The notes under the pieces: model-generated | Database searches by the model: none | What the model was told of the DNA's origin: nothing | Seen by the model: the letters and a program-made list of their open reading frames with translations, nothing else | Made by a program: the position numbers and the translations under genes | Shown: piece after piece, positions 46,823 through 59,402 of the stretch | Numbering within the stretch: the stretch's first letter is position 1 | Layout: every line of letters begins with the position of its first letter | Source: Humulus lupulus | Taxonomy: Eukaryota > Streptophyta > Magnoliopsida > Rosales > Cannabaceae | Assembly (NCBI RefSeq): GCF_963169125.1 | Contig: NC_084795.1 | Coordinates: 134,878,201-134,942,200 of the forward strand | Length of the DNA: 64,000 nt | Reading direction: 5' to 3'

Positions 46823-47186
46823 AAAGGGGGAAACCCTCAATTACCCTACAACTCCTAGTATCTCCTCTCTCCCATTATCCCACAATTTGGGAAACTAATA
46901 ACTACCGTTTTCATGGACTGAATAGTTCAATCTTGGGTCTATTCGAAAAGGCGGGAGAATGCATAGGGTCATTTTTTGGAATTTTAAGACATAAAATATT
47001 AAATTTTCTGGTGAGTCATCACGTGGAGGTAACTGCTGTGGTATTCACCAAATCTCTCATTTTTTGGGATTTAACGAGTCCCACTTTTATTATATAAAAA
47101 GTTACTAACCAGGCACATGCTTTTGGACGACCTGAATAACTACCAGTTAGAGAAAAAAAATTATCATATGAGAAAATCATATAATA

Positions 47187-47201
47187 AACTTGGGGGGCAA
47201 A
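47187..47201 (+). other. polypurine tract of C
   Basis: AAACTTGGGGGGCAA(A) immediately before the 3' LTR; same core as A1 and B. Confidence 0.75.
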
Positions 47202-48109
47202 TGTTATCCCCAAAATATCAGTTCGATGACGTGGTAATCAGAAGTGACAGCTAGCAATGCATGGCTATCAAGTGGCGCATTAATGGTCAATGAATGTGTT
47301 GACTAAGGAAAATGCAAAGGTTAGAAGATGACTGATAGAATCGTCATATCACTAGTCGGAAGGACATTGGCCAAAAAGATGGTTTTACCTGGTCAAGAAG
47401 TGATTTACCCGACCATGTATGAATTTACCTGGTCAGGGCGATTTTTACCCGACCTGCTACATCACAAGGAAGTTTCAGCCGACCAGCTATGTCAGGATTA
47501 AGAAGTGTAACCGACCGGGTATGTCAGAGTAGCAAGAGTTAGCTGCCTGGTGACTTTTCTACGAATCTCAGTAATAACTACAACTAGAATTGCCTATAAC
47601 TACCGCGAGAATCTCTCAAATATCCCAAAGTAATAGACATATTGTTGTAATTTGAATTTGTCTATTACTTTATTAATTAAAATTGGTTAAAACAACCAAA
47701 GACTATGTCAAAACGGGAGACCTTTCTTGTACGATCCATGAGCATATAAATAGAGAGCTCATTGCATCGTTTTGAGGACTTTTGAACTTTGGCCTTTGGG
47801 ACTTCAGGGAACTTTTACTTGGGGGATTCTTGGGGCATTTTCTCATAGAGCTTAGAGAGAGAAAGCTTGTATTTTCCAGATTGACACTCTGTTTTACAAC
47901 TTATACTTAAGAAATTTAGTTGGCTCAGGTTCATCTGATCTTGAATATAAGTAGATATATATCACAACTCTAAGTGGATTAGGCTATTACCAACAAATTG
48001 GGGCTGAACCACTATAAAATTTGTCATGTTGTTTTATTTTCTATTCAAGACCATTGTGTTTATTGTCGTGTTTGTGTCTACTCGCCGTTGGCCAAGATCG
48101 TGGTCAACA
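47202..48109 (+). mobile_element. 3' LTR of Tat element C, 908 bp
   Basis: Begins TGTTATCCCCAAAATATCAG and ends CGTGGTCAACA. Contains a TATA-like block CATATAAATAGAGAG near 47744 and a U5-like end similar to element D (CAAAATCACGGTCAACA in D). Several TACCTGGTCAGG / TACCCGACC motifs in 47385-47520. The 5' LTR of C is not in the window. Confidence 0.8.
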
Positions 48110-48735
48110 GTTATCTCATAAAATTAGATGATCATCTCTATAAATGGGAAAATTACAATTCCTAAATAATTTTTAATTATTTATGAAATAAATGGAAACT
48201 CATCACAACATAATAGGATAAACACATTCCTATTACTTTAATTTAATTATTATATAACACACCATATTAATATGATAATTCTCTCTCTCTCTCTCTTACA
48301 CACACATATACATATATATCATATATATAGGTCATAAAGTTATTATGAAAATAAGTTCTAATTACCATAAAATAAGATAATTAAATAACATGTTACACTA
48401 ATACCCAATAATCCACTAGAGATTATCTACACAATATGTTAATTAATCACATACTAACATATCATATATTTTATAGATCTCACATCACAAAATTATACCA
48501 ACATATAAATATGTCTCACCACACTATCATGTAAAATAATGTATTATAAAATTTAAACCACCATGCTTACCCATAAGTAGTTTGAGATCTACCTTTACAC
48601 TTACCATAAAATGAATATTCTCCATTTCCTTTCTAGCCACCACCTCTTGTGATGTGTCAAGAGTGTCACCTTGATCCTCCTCCAATGGAAACTTTGATTG
48701 GATCACCTTCCAAGAAAAATAGTTTTAGATTGTTA
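48110..48735. other. host-like AT-rich DNA with a possible exon remnant
   Basis: Mostly AT-rich non-coding DNA with a CT/CA/TA microsatellite at 48280-48330. On the minus strand, about 48528-48718, a frame without stops includes VIQSKFPLEEDQGDTLDTSQ and VVARKEMENIHFM, followed by GTAAGTG that would be a good donor. I cannot assign it to a family; it may be a fragment of a decayed gene or chance. Confidence 0.3.
48280..48330. repeat. compound CT/CA/TA microsatellite
   Basis: CTCTCTCTCTCTCTCT, then ACACACACATA, then ATATATA stretches. Confidence 0.85.
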
Positions 48736-49215
48736 GAAATGTATAAAAAAAGGAGATATTACAATTAAAATGCCACAAAATATAAATAATACTAACAAAT
48801 GATATTACATAAGTGAAGGAAATAGATGAGAAGAGATTACTTAACTTATGAAAAATATCATAAGAGTAGAAGGTAGAAGATGAAGACCTCAAGAGCAACA
48901 CATGGCTTTAACAAGGATGAAAACCTTTGTCCTAAAAACTATTTCCTCCATCATAAGAACACTTTGGGAATTCTCTCTAGAAATGTGTCTAAGGATTTAT
49001 CAAGCCTTCTCTCATACTCATCACAATGTTCTAAAGATGAGCATGTCATCTAAAGTGTTCTAAACTATGTAGTGTATTTTTTCACATTCACACATTACAT
49101 CCAAGTGAGCAAGATGATTTCTATTTATAGAGTTCTCATCCATCATTTGATTTTTTAATTCCACTAAAATCCCTTAAGAGTTAGAAATATGCACACAACA
49201 ACAATAAAATATTAT
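48736..49215. repeat. repeat R2 (partner R1 at 36585-37029)
   Basis: About 480 bp in the same orientation as R1 with shared blocks GATGAGAAGAGATTAC, GGATTTATCAAGCCTTCTCTC and TCTATTTATAGAGTTCTCATCCA. R2 continues past the point where LTR V enters R1 (AAAATATT). Family unknown. Confidence 0.7.
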
Positions 49216-49479
49216 AGTTAATGAAAATCAAATTCAAGATGTGTAACTCCTTTTACACATCAACTGGTGAATGTTTGTGAAAGTTACAAAACTTATGATC
49301 ATCATTTCTTAATAATTGTAAATCCCTCTATATGTTACAAAACTTATTATGATCATCATTTCTCAAAATGTAACTGTACAATATATGTTACATTTGACAA
49401 AATAACATTGGCCACACTCTATTATTTTCCACATAATTCAATTAATCAAAATATTATATTATTTTAAAAATAATATAAC
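49216..49479. other. AT-rich spacer with short duplications
   Basis: Contains a palindrome GATGTGTAA...TTACACATC and two copies of a block (TTACAAAACTTAT, GATCATCATTTCT) about 60 bp apart. No gene. Confidence 0.4.
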
Positions 49480-51436
49480 TGTAACGCCCTACTACCCTAG
49501 AGTCGTTACCATGTGGTTATAAAATGTGCAATTAGCTCGCTATCGAGGTGTTAGACCAAAAAGTGTGATTAAATCAAAATAAAGACTCATTTAATGAAAC
49601 TTTATTAGAAAAGGGTGGACATTCATTAAGATTATAAAAGTGTTACGCTGGGATCCCAAAAAATTGATTTAAAATATATTTACAACTCAAAAGTTAGTGT
49701 ACAATCGACCTAAGCCACAAAATCAAATGTTTATACCACGTTCCTCAAAACTATTCCCAGTTGTGGCGGCCAGGTAGGCCAAACATGTACGCGCCACTCC
49801 ATGCCCTCCAACTCAAGCTTGGTTGGCCTTTCCTTTGCCCTTACCTGTACCATAGAGCACTCGTGAGCCAAGGCCCAGCAAGAAAAACTCCACAAACATA
49901 GCATATAATAATTCATTCCAGTAAATACATAACTTTGGACAGATACAATAGACTATTCACATAGTAGCCTACGCTGACCAAGGTGCTTTACCAGGCACCA
50001 GGTTCATGGTCTTCACTGAATGGGTGGGTACAACACCCTAGATGGCCATGCCATGGAGGCTTACATTCAGCATGCTTATTGTCGTTCCTGGCCCTTACTG
50101 ATCCCAGCCTTCGCTAAACCTGGCCTGTGCCGAAACTGGCCTTCGCCGATCAGTCGTAAACACACAATCATGGCATAATGATTATATATATTAATAAATA
50201 ACACTGACACAGATAATCTGGCCATGCCCTGATCTACAAGCACAAACAGTTTTCATACCTAAGTCATGAGCCGACCATATAGTGCGATCCCGAGCACGGC
50301 CCCAAAACATGAGCCTTAGCATAAAATCTAGTCACAACATAGTAATAATAAATACCCATCAAGCCCAACACCAATTAAAAACTTTGGATTACTGTACTAA
50401 CCTCTGGGACCTTGAATTATACTAAACTGGGTAGTAGAATCCTCCTGAGCCCTTAAGATTGAGTTCCTGAGCTTACAACCCTAATTTGCCCAAAAACCTC
50501 TATTTGGGCCGCGACGCACAATTACAGCCATGACCCTCTACAAGTTAGAGAGCACAACCCTTAATTTCTCTGGACATGCACCACGATGCTCCTTGCTCGA
50601 GCTGCGGTGCTAAGGCGATTCAGTGAATCTCCAAGGCCTTCTGAGTTGATGCGGGCTGCGATGCTCAAGAATAGCGTCGCAGCACGACCCTGCGAACCCA
50701 GAACTATCTGCATTTTAAGAAATCACAAATCCTTCCCAATCCACCCAAACTCGATTCCTAACCCAATTCAACCACATAATTACACCAACAACTCAAATAA
50801 GCAATAAATAACAACCCATAGCTTCTAAAACACAACATTCACAACTTAATGTCCTAAAAACTCAGACCTATGCTGATACCTACAACCCAGCCAAATACTT
50901 GAATCAAAACAGGATTTAAGCTTACCTCAACAATGATTTCGATTCCTCGAGCTGAACTTCAATTACCCCCAAACTCCAGCCTTCAATCACAACATCAAAC
51001 CTTAGAAATCACTGCCCCTTTTACCTTCAATTTTCCAAAACCCCAAACAAGAGAGAGGGAAAGAGAAAACGTGGGAGAGAGAGAGAGAGAAATGAGCTGA
51101 GTGTTGTGTTTCTCAGTTACCAAAGTCTATCCTTTGCACCAAAAGAACAACATGCCCCTAAATAAATTCCTAGCCCTTTAATACCACCAAGGGCAAATCC
51201 ATCATTTGCCTAATTCCTCGAGTAGACGTATAAATCCCCAATTACTCCTGGCATATCCAAATAATCGCTAAATAACTACTGTTACCCGTTAAACCCAAAA
51301 TACGTACTAAATTCATAAAATACCCCTGGGCTCACCCCGAGCCGTGTATTTGACCCTTTTGAGACTATTATGCTAATCCGCTCACTAGGACTGCCTCACA
51401 CCCAATATCACAAATACACCCACATAACAATGTGGT
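49480..51436 (-). mobile_element. LTR VI, Tekay/Del-like, cut by LTR VII
   Basis: Begins TGTAACGCCCTACTACCC, the reverse of the E LTR end, with the landmarks ACCATAGAGCACTCGTGAGCC and GCCCAGCAAGAAAAAC. After 1,957 bp it is interrupted at CACATAACAATGTGGT by the start of LTR VII. The expected end is not seen and may lie beyond the window. Confidence 0.75.
51062..51092. repeat. GA microsatellite in LTR VI
   Basis: GAGAGAGAGAGAGAGA near 51077-51091 with a GA-rich lead-in. Confidence 0.8.
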
Positions 51437-53582
51437 TGTAACACCCTGGATAACGAAGACCGTTACACTTTGTATTTGAAATGGTGCAAGACTTGCCAAT
51501 AAAGTCATTTGAATAAAAATGTGTTCCTAAGGTCAACCATCAGGTTAGGGTTAAAAGATTTTGAACATAAACAGTTAATTTTAATTAGAAACGGGCGTAT
51601 AATACATGGGATCCTAAAAACATGGTATAAGTGATAATTTACAACTCTCAAAAGTTTTATACAACCAAAATCCACTCTAATGGCAAAATACAAATTTTAA
51701 GGCTCTGTCGCTGTATTTTTTCTCGACCGTGACAGATGAGCAGCTGACAATGTACACCTCGCTCTCAGAGCTCTCCAACTCAAGTCTGGTCCAACTTCCC
51801 TTTACCTTTACTTGCACCATGTAGCACCCGTTAGCCAAGGTTCAACAAGAAAACCAAAGAAAACAACAAACACATATAGTAATAATGCTATTCGATCAAG
51901 CTTAACTCATTCAATCAACCATAAAACAGAGTACGAATAATCAACTAATCAATGATAAACACATAATTTCAAGCTCACAAATATTCAGGGTTGGCACACT
52001 TAGGCCAAGCCCCTGTTGATCTTGCTGACCATGGCTCGCTTAGGCCGAGCTGCGTTTAGTACACTTATCGTCAGCCCTGGCTCTCGTAGGTCATTTATTC
52101 TCGTACATCACATCAATCTTACAAACATATAATACAAGCATTCAATAATTTGGAATCTCAATCCCGTTCACAACCACACAAGGGTGCAGTTTTCTTACCT
52201 TGAATCCCGAGCGGAGAATTAAGAATGGTCCTGAGCACGATCCTCAGTCCTAAGCCTTGGTGATAAACCTAGTCACAAAATCAATGGGTAATCATCAATT
52301 CTAAACCCAAATAAATACTTAGGTAAAAAAAGCTAGCCTCCAAAACCTTGATTTCTACTAAACCGGGTAGTAGAAATCGTCCCAAGCGCTTAGGTTCGAA
52401 CCCCCGAGCCTTACGAACCCAAAAAACAAACCTAGGTCAAAATCCCCTAGGTGGGCTGCGACCTGGCCCTAAGGGTCGCGACATGCCCCCAAGATAAAGA
52501 CACAGCCCCACGCATCTGGGGGAGGCAGGCTGCGACTTTCCCCCAAGGTCGCGGTGCACCCTCAAAACAGAGAGCCCTCCCAGAGCATTCTAGGCATGTG
52601 CGCCGCGATGCCCATGAGCTGGGTCGTGGCGCGCCCTCCCATACCTAGAATTTTCTGGGTTTTTCTCAACATTCTTCCCAGCCGAATTCCCACAATTCAA
52701 ACCTAACAAGCTCCCCAACCAAAAATCAAGTTCAGCTACGAGTTTATGAATTTTAATCACATATTTTAAACACAAAACCTTAACAATCCTACTGAAACTG
52801 CTACCCCAACTCAGTAGTAATTCATCACCCAATATTCATCTTAATTCCACCCCAACAACTAGAATCCCTAGCAAACTAGACATGGTTCTTACCTCAGTTG
52901 TGGCTTGGATCCCCTAGTTGTTCCTTGTCCTCTTCTAGCCTCAATCTTCCATCCTCAAGCTCTAAGTCCCATCCCTTTTCTTCAGCAGCTCAAGCTTCAA
53001 TCACAAGAGGGAGTGAGGGAGAAATCGTGGGTGAGAGAGTTGTGAGTTTCAACTACTTTCTAGTTTATTTTGTAAGCCTTTTGAGTATATCCTACCCCGC
53101 AAAAGGCTATTTTGCCCCTTCAAGCTTATTAGTCCTCTAGTTCTCTCTAGGGGTAAAATGGTCATTCCGCTCCCAATTCCCGCTAATTCCTCAAGTGTTC
53201 CTACTGTTAACCAATTATCCCCATCATGTCCAATTAATTACCACATACTTATTCAATATCTAATAAATCCCAAAATATTCTCTAAATTCCCAAAAATACC
53301 CCTAGGCTCCCCCGAGACTAGTATTAAACCCCGCTGTGACTATTTCGCTAATCTGCTCACTAGAATCGTCTTAAGCCATATACTGCAAATATATCCACAT
53401 AATAATGTGGTCTCAACCATTTATCACACATAATCACATTTATGCCTTCAATGTGCCAAAATTACTAATATACCCTTATAAGCTATAAAGAGCCTACATG
53501 CAAATCTAACACTCATAAACATGCATATAAGATACTCAAATAGTCATATTAATCACGCATGCCACATTGTCACATATTTAAC
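51437..53582 (-). mobile_element. LTR VII, Tekay/Del-like, cut by element D
   Basis: Begins TGTAACACCCTGG and follows solo LTRs I and II (AGCTGACAATGTACACCTCGC, CACCATGTAGCACCCG). Inserted in LTR VI. After 2,146 bp it is interrupted by the 5' LTR of D at 53583, about 100 bp before the expected LTR end. Confidence 0.75.
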
Positions 53583-54168
53583 TGTTTATCCATAAATCAG
53601 CTGCTTATGACGTGGCAAGGATTTTTGACACGTGGCGGACATGTTGCAGAGATATGGCTCGCCTATCGACCGACATTATTTCTACACAAAGAGATCAAGT
53701 TTTATATACGACCAGCTTGGTCATATATTTCGTTTATTTATGTAAAGATCTGTACAGTTGTAATGATATCCCAGAATATCTCTTCATTATGACCTACAGA
53801 TCCGATCATTAAGGATAGATATTATTTCCTAATTCATGTAACTTTTCCTAAGCCTATAAATACACAAGGAAATAGCTCAAGGAAGGGGATCAATCTTTTT
53901 CTTTCAGAATTATACTACTATTATCCATCGTTGTATTGCTTTCTTCTTCTAAGGTCCGTGAAACTCAGGAACCCTAGTTCTTTGATCACACCTTGGGAGC
54001 TCAATATTAATAATAGTATCGAGTGGAAGTAGGTCATTACCAATCGCTAGGGCCGAACCACTATAAATCTCTGTGTTCTTTATCTTTCCATTAGATTATT
54101 TTCAAGCTCTATATCATTTTATTGTCGTTTTCTAGACTCCGTGTCGTTGACCAAAATCACGGTCAACA
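53583..54168 (+). mobile_element. 5' LTR of Tat element D, 586 bp
   Basis: Begins TGTTTATCCATAAATCAG and ends CGGTCAACA; similar to the C LTR at both ends and at ATGACGTGG. The five bases before it are TTAAC, the expected target duplication; the partner would be outside the window. CCTATAAATACACAAGG near 53854 is a good TATA box for the sense transcript. Confidence 0.75.
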
Positions 54169-54171
54169 TTC

Positions 54172-54189
54172 TGGTGCTTTCATTGAGAG
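54172..54189 (+). other. primer-binding site of D
   Basis: TGGTGCTTTCATTGAGAG follows the LTR end by three bases; nearly identical to the site in A2. Confidence 0.65.
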
Positions 54190-54208
54190 TTAAACTTAAG
54201 AAAGTCTA

Positions 54209-56330
54209 ATGGCAAAGACTACCAAGAAAACTGGACAGGCTGCTGCCGCACCATCCCAGCCTCCTCCCCCAAATATGGCTGAAGACGAACCTCATTTAGA
54301 GGTCGATGAGGAGGAAGTGGACTCTGAGGCCCTAAAGACAACACTGGGGGTATTGCGAGATGAGTTGGCCGCTCTGAGGGCCAATCAAGAGAGTGCCGCC
54401 GAGCCAATGGCGTCACACCAGAGGGAGATAGAGCGCCAGCGCCAAGAGCTGAGCGAGCGACAGGCAGAGATGGACCGTCGTCAGAGGGATGCCACGGCAG
54501 CCCTTGAAGCAGCCCTCCACTTGGCTAGGAATCAGGCTGCACCTGCCTCGCAACCTGATCAACCCCCATGTGGGCCACCTCAAAGAGGTCCCAATCCTAG
54601 CCCTTCGCTCCAGCCAACAAGCCCTCAAAGGCCGGAGCAGCTACCGATGCCTCAGGATGATATCCCACCTAGGGACCTAGAGACGTAACCTCCATCCCAG
54701 GCTGGTCGAGGCAATCCCCCACGCCCAAGGCAGAATAGGGCCGGGCAACAGCCCCGCAGCCCTAGACGCCCAGGGGGTGAAGAGCCGCACCCACAGAGCA
54801 GGGGGAAGCGTCCTTCTGCCAACAGAAGGAACTCAGAGACAGGCTCTGCAGTCAGGGGCCCTCCACGACATGACAATGCACGGGGACCCACCGACCAGCG
54901 CAGGTGTCCCCCTAATGCTCGGGAAGTTCCAGCCCAAGGAGGCAACAGAGGAAACATTCGGTCCCACCATAGCCAGTCAAGGTTCAGAGATGGCCGCGGC
55001 TACAATGAGCCGACTCAGGCAGAGGGAATGTTGGTAGGAGAAACGAGGAGAGAGGGGGAGGCAGAAGCCCCCCACCTAGAGAAGACCGACAAGCAGGACA
55101 TAATGTTGGGGGGCAGCCCAGACAAAACAACGTCTTTAGCCGGCTCGGAGCGGCGAAGAGACGATGACCTGAGGGATGTACTCAACGACCACCGAGAAAG
55201 GCACGATGAGTACATCCCCCCAGCGCCAGAGGCCCCAACAATTCCTGAAGCTATTCAGGCTCAAATTGATGCCCTGAACTAGGTTGTACAGCAGCTGGTC
55301 GGGGGGTGGACATCGCATATCGAGTACGACCGGAGGAGAGCACCCCTTTTGTACAAAGGATTGCTGTGGCAGAAACCCCCAGCAAGTTCAAGATGCCGAC
55401 TCTGCCAAACTTCGACGGGTATGGAGACCCGGTATCTCATGTAAACAAATTTGAGATACAAATGGACATTCAGAAAGTCTCTGAAGACCCTCACTGCAGG
55501 ATCTTCCCAGCAACCCATTCTGATGCCGCTCAGGAGTGGTTCTTTAAGTTCTCTCCTCCAAGTATAGTATCCTGGGAAATGTTCGTGAAGGAGTTTTACG
55601 GACAGTTTTATGCGGGTCGAGTGCACCCCACCGAGGCAAACCAACTGGTCGAGATATGTCAGAATGAGGCGGAGCCTTTGAAGGAGTATGTTTAGTGCTT
55701 CATGCGAGCCACAACAGGAGCCAAGATTGTTGGCGATAAAGGAAAGATGATGGCCCTAACCGCTGGGGTTAGGCGCCATTATCCTCTCTGGAGTAGCCTC
55801 GGGAAGCATGGGGTTAATACTACCTAGGAGTTTTTAGATCGAGCTGATCGGTACATCAAGGTCGAGGACATGATTGCCAACGAAGGCAAATTGGCAGCAA
55901 AGGACAAGGGGCCCAAAGAAGAACCCGCCAAAGACGCCAACGGGTCTAAGCCCAGTGGCAGCGACAAAGGCAACGAGAATGGCAACGGTAAAAATGGTGG
56001 AAAGCGGGCGAATGGCGAACCTTCGACCTCCGATAGTAAGTGCCCCAAAAATAATCAGTATGAACCGAAATTCACCAATTACACCGCCCTTGTCAAAAGC
56101 CGAGCCGAGGTTTTCCAAGCGACCAGCTCGAGTGTGCCCTACAGATGACCCGCGCCAAAAAGAAAAGATATCTCCAAGAGAGATTCAACAAAGTTCTGTC
56201 ATTATCATAACGACTACGGGCACGACACCGATGAGTGTAACCAGCTGAAGGATGAGATTGAGTTCCTGATAAGACAGGGACACTTAAGACAATATGTACG
56301 AGCCGCGGGAGGTTCTCAGCGAGAGGCTCA
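54209..56330 (+). pseudogene. gag of D with stops and one frameshift
   Basis: ATG at 54209. N-terminal part: Ala/Pro-rich, then a charged coiled coil (LRDELAALRANQES, QREIERQRQELSERQAEMDR), then a Pro/Arg-rich region, in one frame with TAA at 54686 and TAG at 55280. A one-base loss in the G6 run near 55300 shifts to the frame of 55306, which holds the capsid (MPTLPNFDGYGDPVSHVNKF, HSDAAQEWFFKFSPPSIVSW) with TAG at 55693 and 55826. A basic GNENGNGKNGGK tract precedes TGA at 56146 and the nucleocapsid motif CHYHNDYGHDTDEC at about 56196. Best preserved Tat gag in the window. Confidence 0.8.
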
Positions 56331-56991
56331 AGGTGGCAACGAGTCGGCGCCTGCACGCCAGCGCTCGCCACATTTACAGCCAGCTTCCGTGGCAGGTACC
56401 CTACTCGCCATCTGCGGAGGCCCGCATCTTGCAGGATATAGTGGAAAAGCGAGGGAACGATACACTCGAACCCTACGCCACGACCAGGACATCGGGATGA
56501 TGAGTGTCGAGGATCGTGCACCTAAAAAGGCCCGAACAGAGGAGGAACCGATCACCTTCTCTGACGACGATGCCCAGTATGTGCGATTCCCACACTCCGA
56601 TCCGCTGGTCATGGATGTCCAAATCGCAAATATGATGGTGAAGAGGGTGTTGGTCGATACAGGAAGTTCGGTCAACATCCTATATAAGTCCTCGCTGGAA
56701 AGGATGAAATTGTCCATCAAGGATATAGAGCCATTCACCCAAACCATTTATGGTTTTTCTGGAGAAGGACTCGCCCCAATAAGGTCAATTAGACTCCCGG
56801 TCACAGCAGGTACTGCGCCTGCTAACAGGACATTACTCACTACTTTTATAGTGGTTGATTGTCCTTCGGTGTATAATGCCGTAATAGGGACACCAATTCT
56901 GGTTGACCTTCGAGCTGTCACTTCTGTATGGCACCTCTCCATGAAATTCCCAACAGACCCAGGAGTAGGATGCGTGCTGGGAAACCAGCGG
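56331..56991 (+). pseudogene. protease of D, cut by element E
   Basis: Same frame as the gag capsid: VRFPHSDPLVMDVQIANMMV, active site VLVDTGSSVNILYKSSLER with an intact DTGSS at about 56649, and YNAVIGTPILVDLRAVTS. The frame stays open for over 200 codons and stops only because element E is inserted at 56992 (GNQR just before). RT, RNase H and integrase of D, and its antisense gene if present, would lie beyond E, outside the window. Confidence 0.75.
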
Positions 56992-59386
56992 TGTAACACC
57001 CCAAGTTGCTAATAAGGTTCAGGACCTTGATTAGCATGCCTAGAGGGAAATAAGTGAATTAACATGATAATATATGAATTTGAATGAATATGTGATTAGA
57101 ATGCATGTTTAGGTGGTATAAATATGCATGTGGACCCCGTTTGTATGTTAGGGGTAAATTGGTAATTTTAGCCTATAGAGGGCATAAATGTGATAATTGT
57201 ATTATGTGATTTGTACCACGTGAGTGTGGTGATATTAATGTGATGCACGTGCCGAGACGGTCCTAGGGAGCTAGTTAGTCCAAAAGTCACAACGGGATTT
57301 TAATACCCGGCTCGGGAGGAGCCTAGGGGTATTTTGGGAATTTTGGTAAATTTGAGAATTAATGGTTAATGGTTAATGGTAATTGAGTAACTTGAGTAAC
57401 CATTAGTAACTGCTGAGAGTAACAAGTTGTGATAGGAAAATGGTAGAATTGTAATAGAGATGAGTTGACAAAAGTGTCCTTGAGGTTTAGTTAGGAAATA
57501 ATTTTTATGGAAGGATAGAACGACCATTTGGCAAAGGATAGATAAGCTTCAGCTGAAGGAAAAGAGGAACCACGTATAACACTTAGTCACATATTGGTTT
57601 ATGCTGAAATTTGAAGAAAAAGCTAGAAGGAAAGAGAAATGAGAAGGAGAGCTGAAGTTTGAAACCTAGGAGGAAATTCAAGGGGTTTGAGGCAACCAAA
57701 ATCAAGTTGAAGCTAGTATTATTTAGAGGTAAGAGTCATGCTATGTTTTTATTTAAATTTAAGTTTGATTTTCAGAGATTAAGTGTGGAATTTAAAGGAA
57801 ATATGGCTGGTTTGGTTAGGAAAATTAAGTTTGGATAATCAAGGGGGAAGTGGCTTGAAGCTGGCATTGAGGTGAATTCAAGCTAAATTCTTGATTGAGG
57901 TAAGAGTTTTTATCATGTTTGAATTTCATATCTGGTATGGTTTGAGATTTTAGAGGCATGGTTTATATTTTTCAAGCTCTGGTTTAGGTCTTAGAAGCCA
58001 TGGTTTGAGTTTCTGAAATCTGAAACTCAAGTGTGGATTTTGGGTGTGATTGTGTAATTAAGCTTGTTTTTGATGTTTATAGGTTGTTAAATGGTTTATT
58101 TGGGGTTTTAAATTGATTTTGGGGTTTAGGTATTTGTTAGGATTGAATTGGAGGTGTTTGGCTCGGGGAAAATGCAGGGGAAAACCCAAAATTCTAGGTT
58201 GGCGTAGGGGCTTCGCGGCCCTGTTCTTTGGTGTCGCGGCGCAGGCTTGCATCAGGATCAGGGAAATTCTTCTGGGCGCCGCGACCCTTGATGGGAGTGC
58301 CGTGGCCCTAGGCTATTTTTGACAGTCAAATTTTGGATTTTTAAGGCTTTTGTCCAGGGGCTCGGGGATGGTTCCAATACATTGTTTTAGGGAATTAAAG
58401 GTCCCGAGAGTACGGGATTGGTCCCGGGAAGTGGTTTTGGGATTGGTTAGTATTAAAATTGTTTTATATGTGTTGTGACTAGGATTTTAGAGAGGCTCGG
58501 GATAGAGGACTGTGATTGCAATCTTGGTGCATCAAAAAGCTCGGGATACAGGTAAGAAAACTGTAGCACCCGTAGAGCAGGGCTTGGGCCCATAGTGTTG
58601 TTGCAGGGCACGAACCTAGATTGCATTATTGTTAGGGTGTAGCTTGATTTAATTATTATATGCTTGAATGCTGTTTAAGTATGCTCTATTTATGGATATA
58701 GTAACATGAACAACAAAGGAGTCGAGAACGGCGAGGGGCCGAGAACGGTGAAGGCCGAGAAGGGCAGTGGGGCTGGGAATATCACTTAGCATGTGGAGTG
58801 CTTATGGTTAGGGTGAGACCCTAATGGATACATGGGATATCCTTACAGTGTGGACCGAGAACCCATGCTTTGGTAACGCTTCTGGGATGACGTGGTCGTA
58901 TATGTGTTTAAATCTTATGGATTGTCTGTTTAACTGTGAGCTATCTGCTATAGTGATTGTATGTTATGCATATGTTATGTGTTGTATGAGTTTTCTTGCT
59001 GGGCTTCGGCTCACGGGTGCTCTGTGTTGCAGGTAAAGGCAAGGAGAAAGTCAACCATCCATGAGTACGGAGAGCGTGGGGGCAGCGCGTACATGTTTGA
59101 CCTGCCCGACTGCTTTAGTTGGGTGCATTTTGAGAAATGGCTGTATTAAACTATGTTTTGATAATTATTCATCTTTTAACCTATTTTGAATTGTAAATAT
59201 TTTACAAACCATATTTTGGGATCCCAAATGTTAAACTTTTGGAACTTTCAATGAGATAGATTTCTTTTAAAGATTACAGCCTTGACTTTCTATTTAATCA
59301 CACTTTTATTCTGAAACCTCGTTTAGTGAGTTAATTACACATTTTAAACACACTTAGTAACGACTCTAAGGTAGTAGGGCGTTACA
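56992..59386 (+). mobile_element. 5' LTR of Tekay/Del-like element E, 2,395 bp
   Basis: Begins TGTAACACCCCAAG and ends GTAGTAGGGCGTTACA, followed by an initiator-Met primer site. It is the complete reference for the solo LTRs I-III and fragments IV-VII. The block TTCTTGCTGGGCTTCGGCTC with CAGGTAAAGGCAAGG near 58990-59045 is conserved in all of them, perhaps a splice donor of the leader. Open frames inside it are chance. Confidence 0.85.
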
Positions 59387-59388
59387 AC

Positions 59389-59402
59389 TTGGTATCAGAG
59401 CG
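59389..59402 (+). other. primer-binding site of E (initiator Met tRNA)
   Basis: TTGGTATCAGAGCG two to three bases after the LTR; TGGTATCAGAGC is the standard site complementary to plant initiator methionine tRNA. Confidence 0.85.

Noticed and set aside
36585..49215. R1 and R2 as the two LTRs of one element
   Set aside because: The intervening DNA is made of other truncated elements and host-like DNA, with no primer site or polypurine tract next to R1 or R2.
57000..59380. Frames inside the E LTR as genes
   Set aside because: They are not conserved in the other LTRs of the family and have no domain; they are chance.
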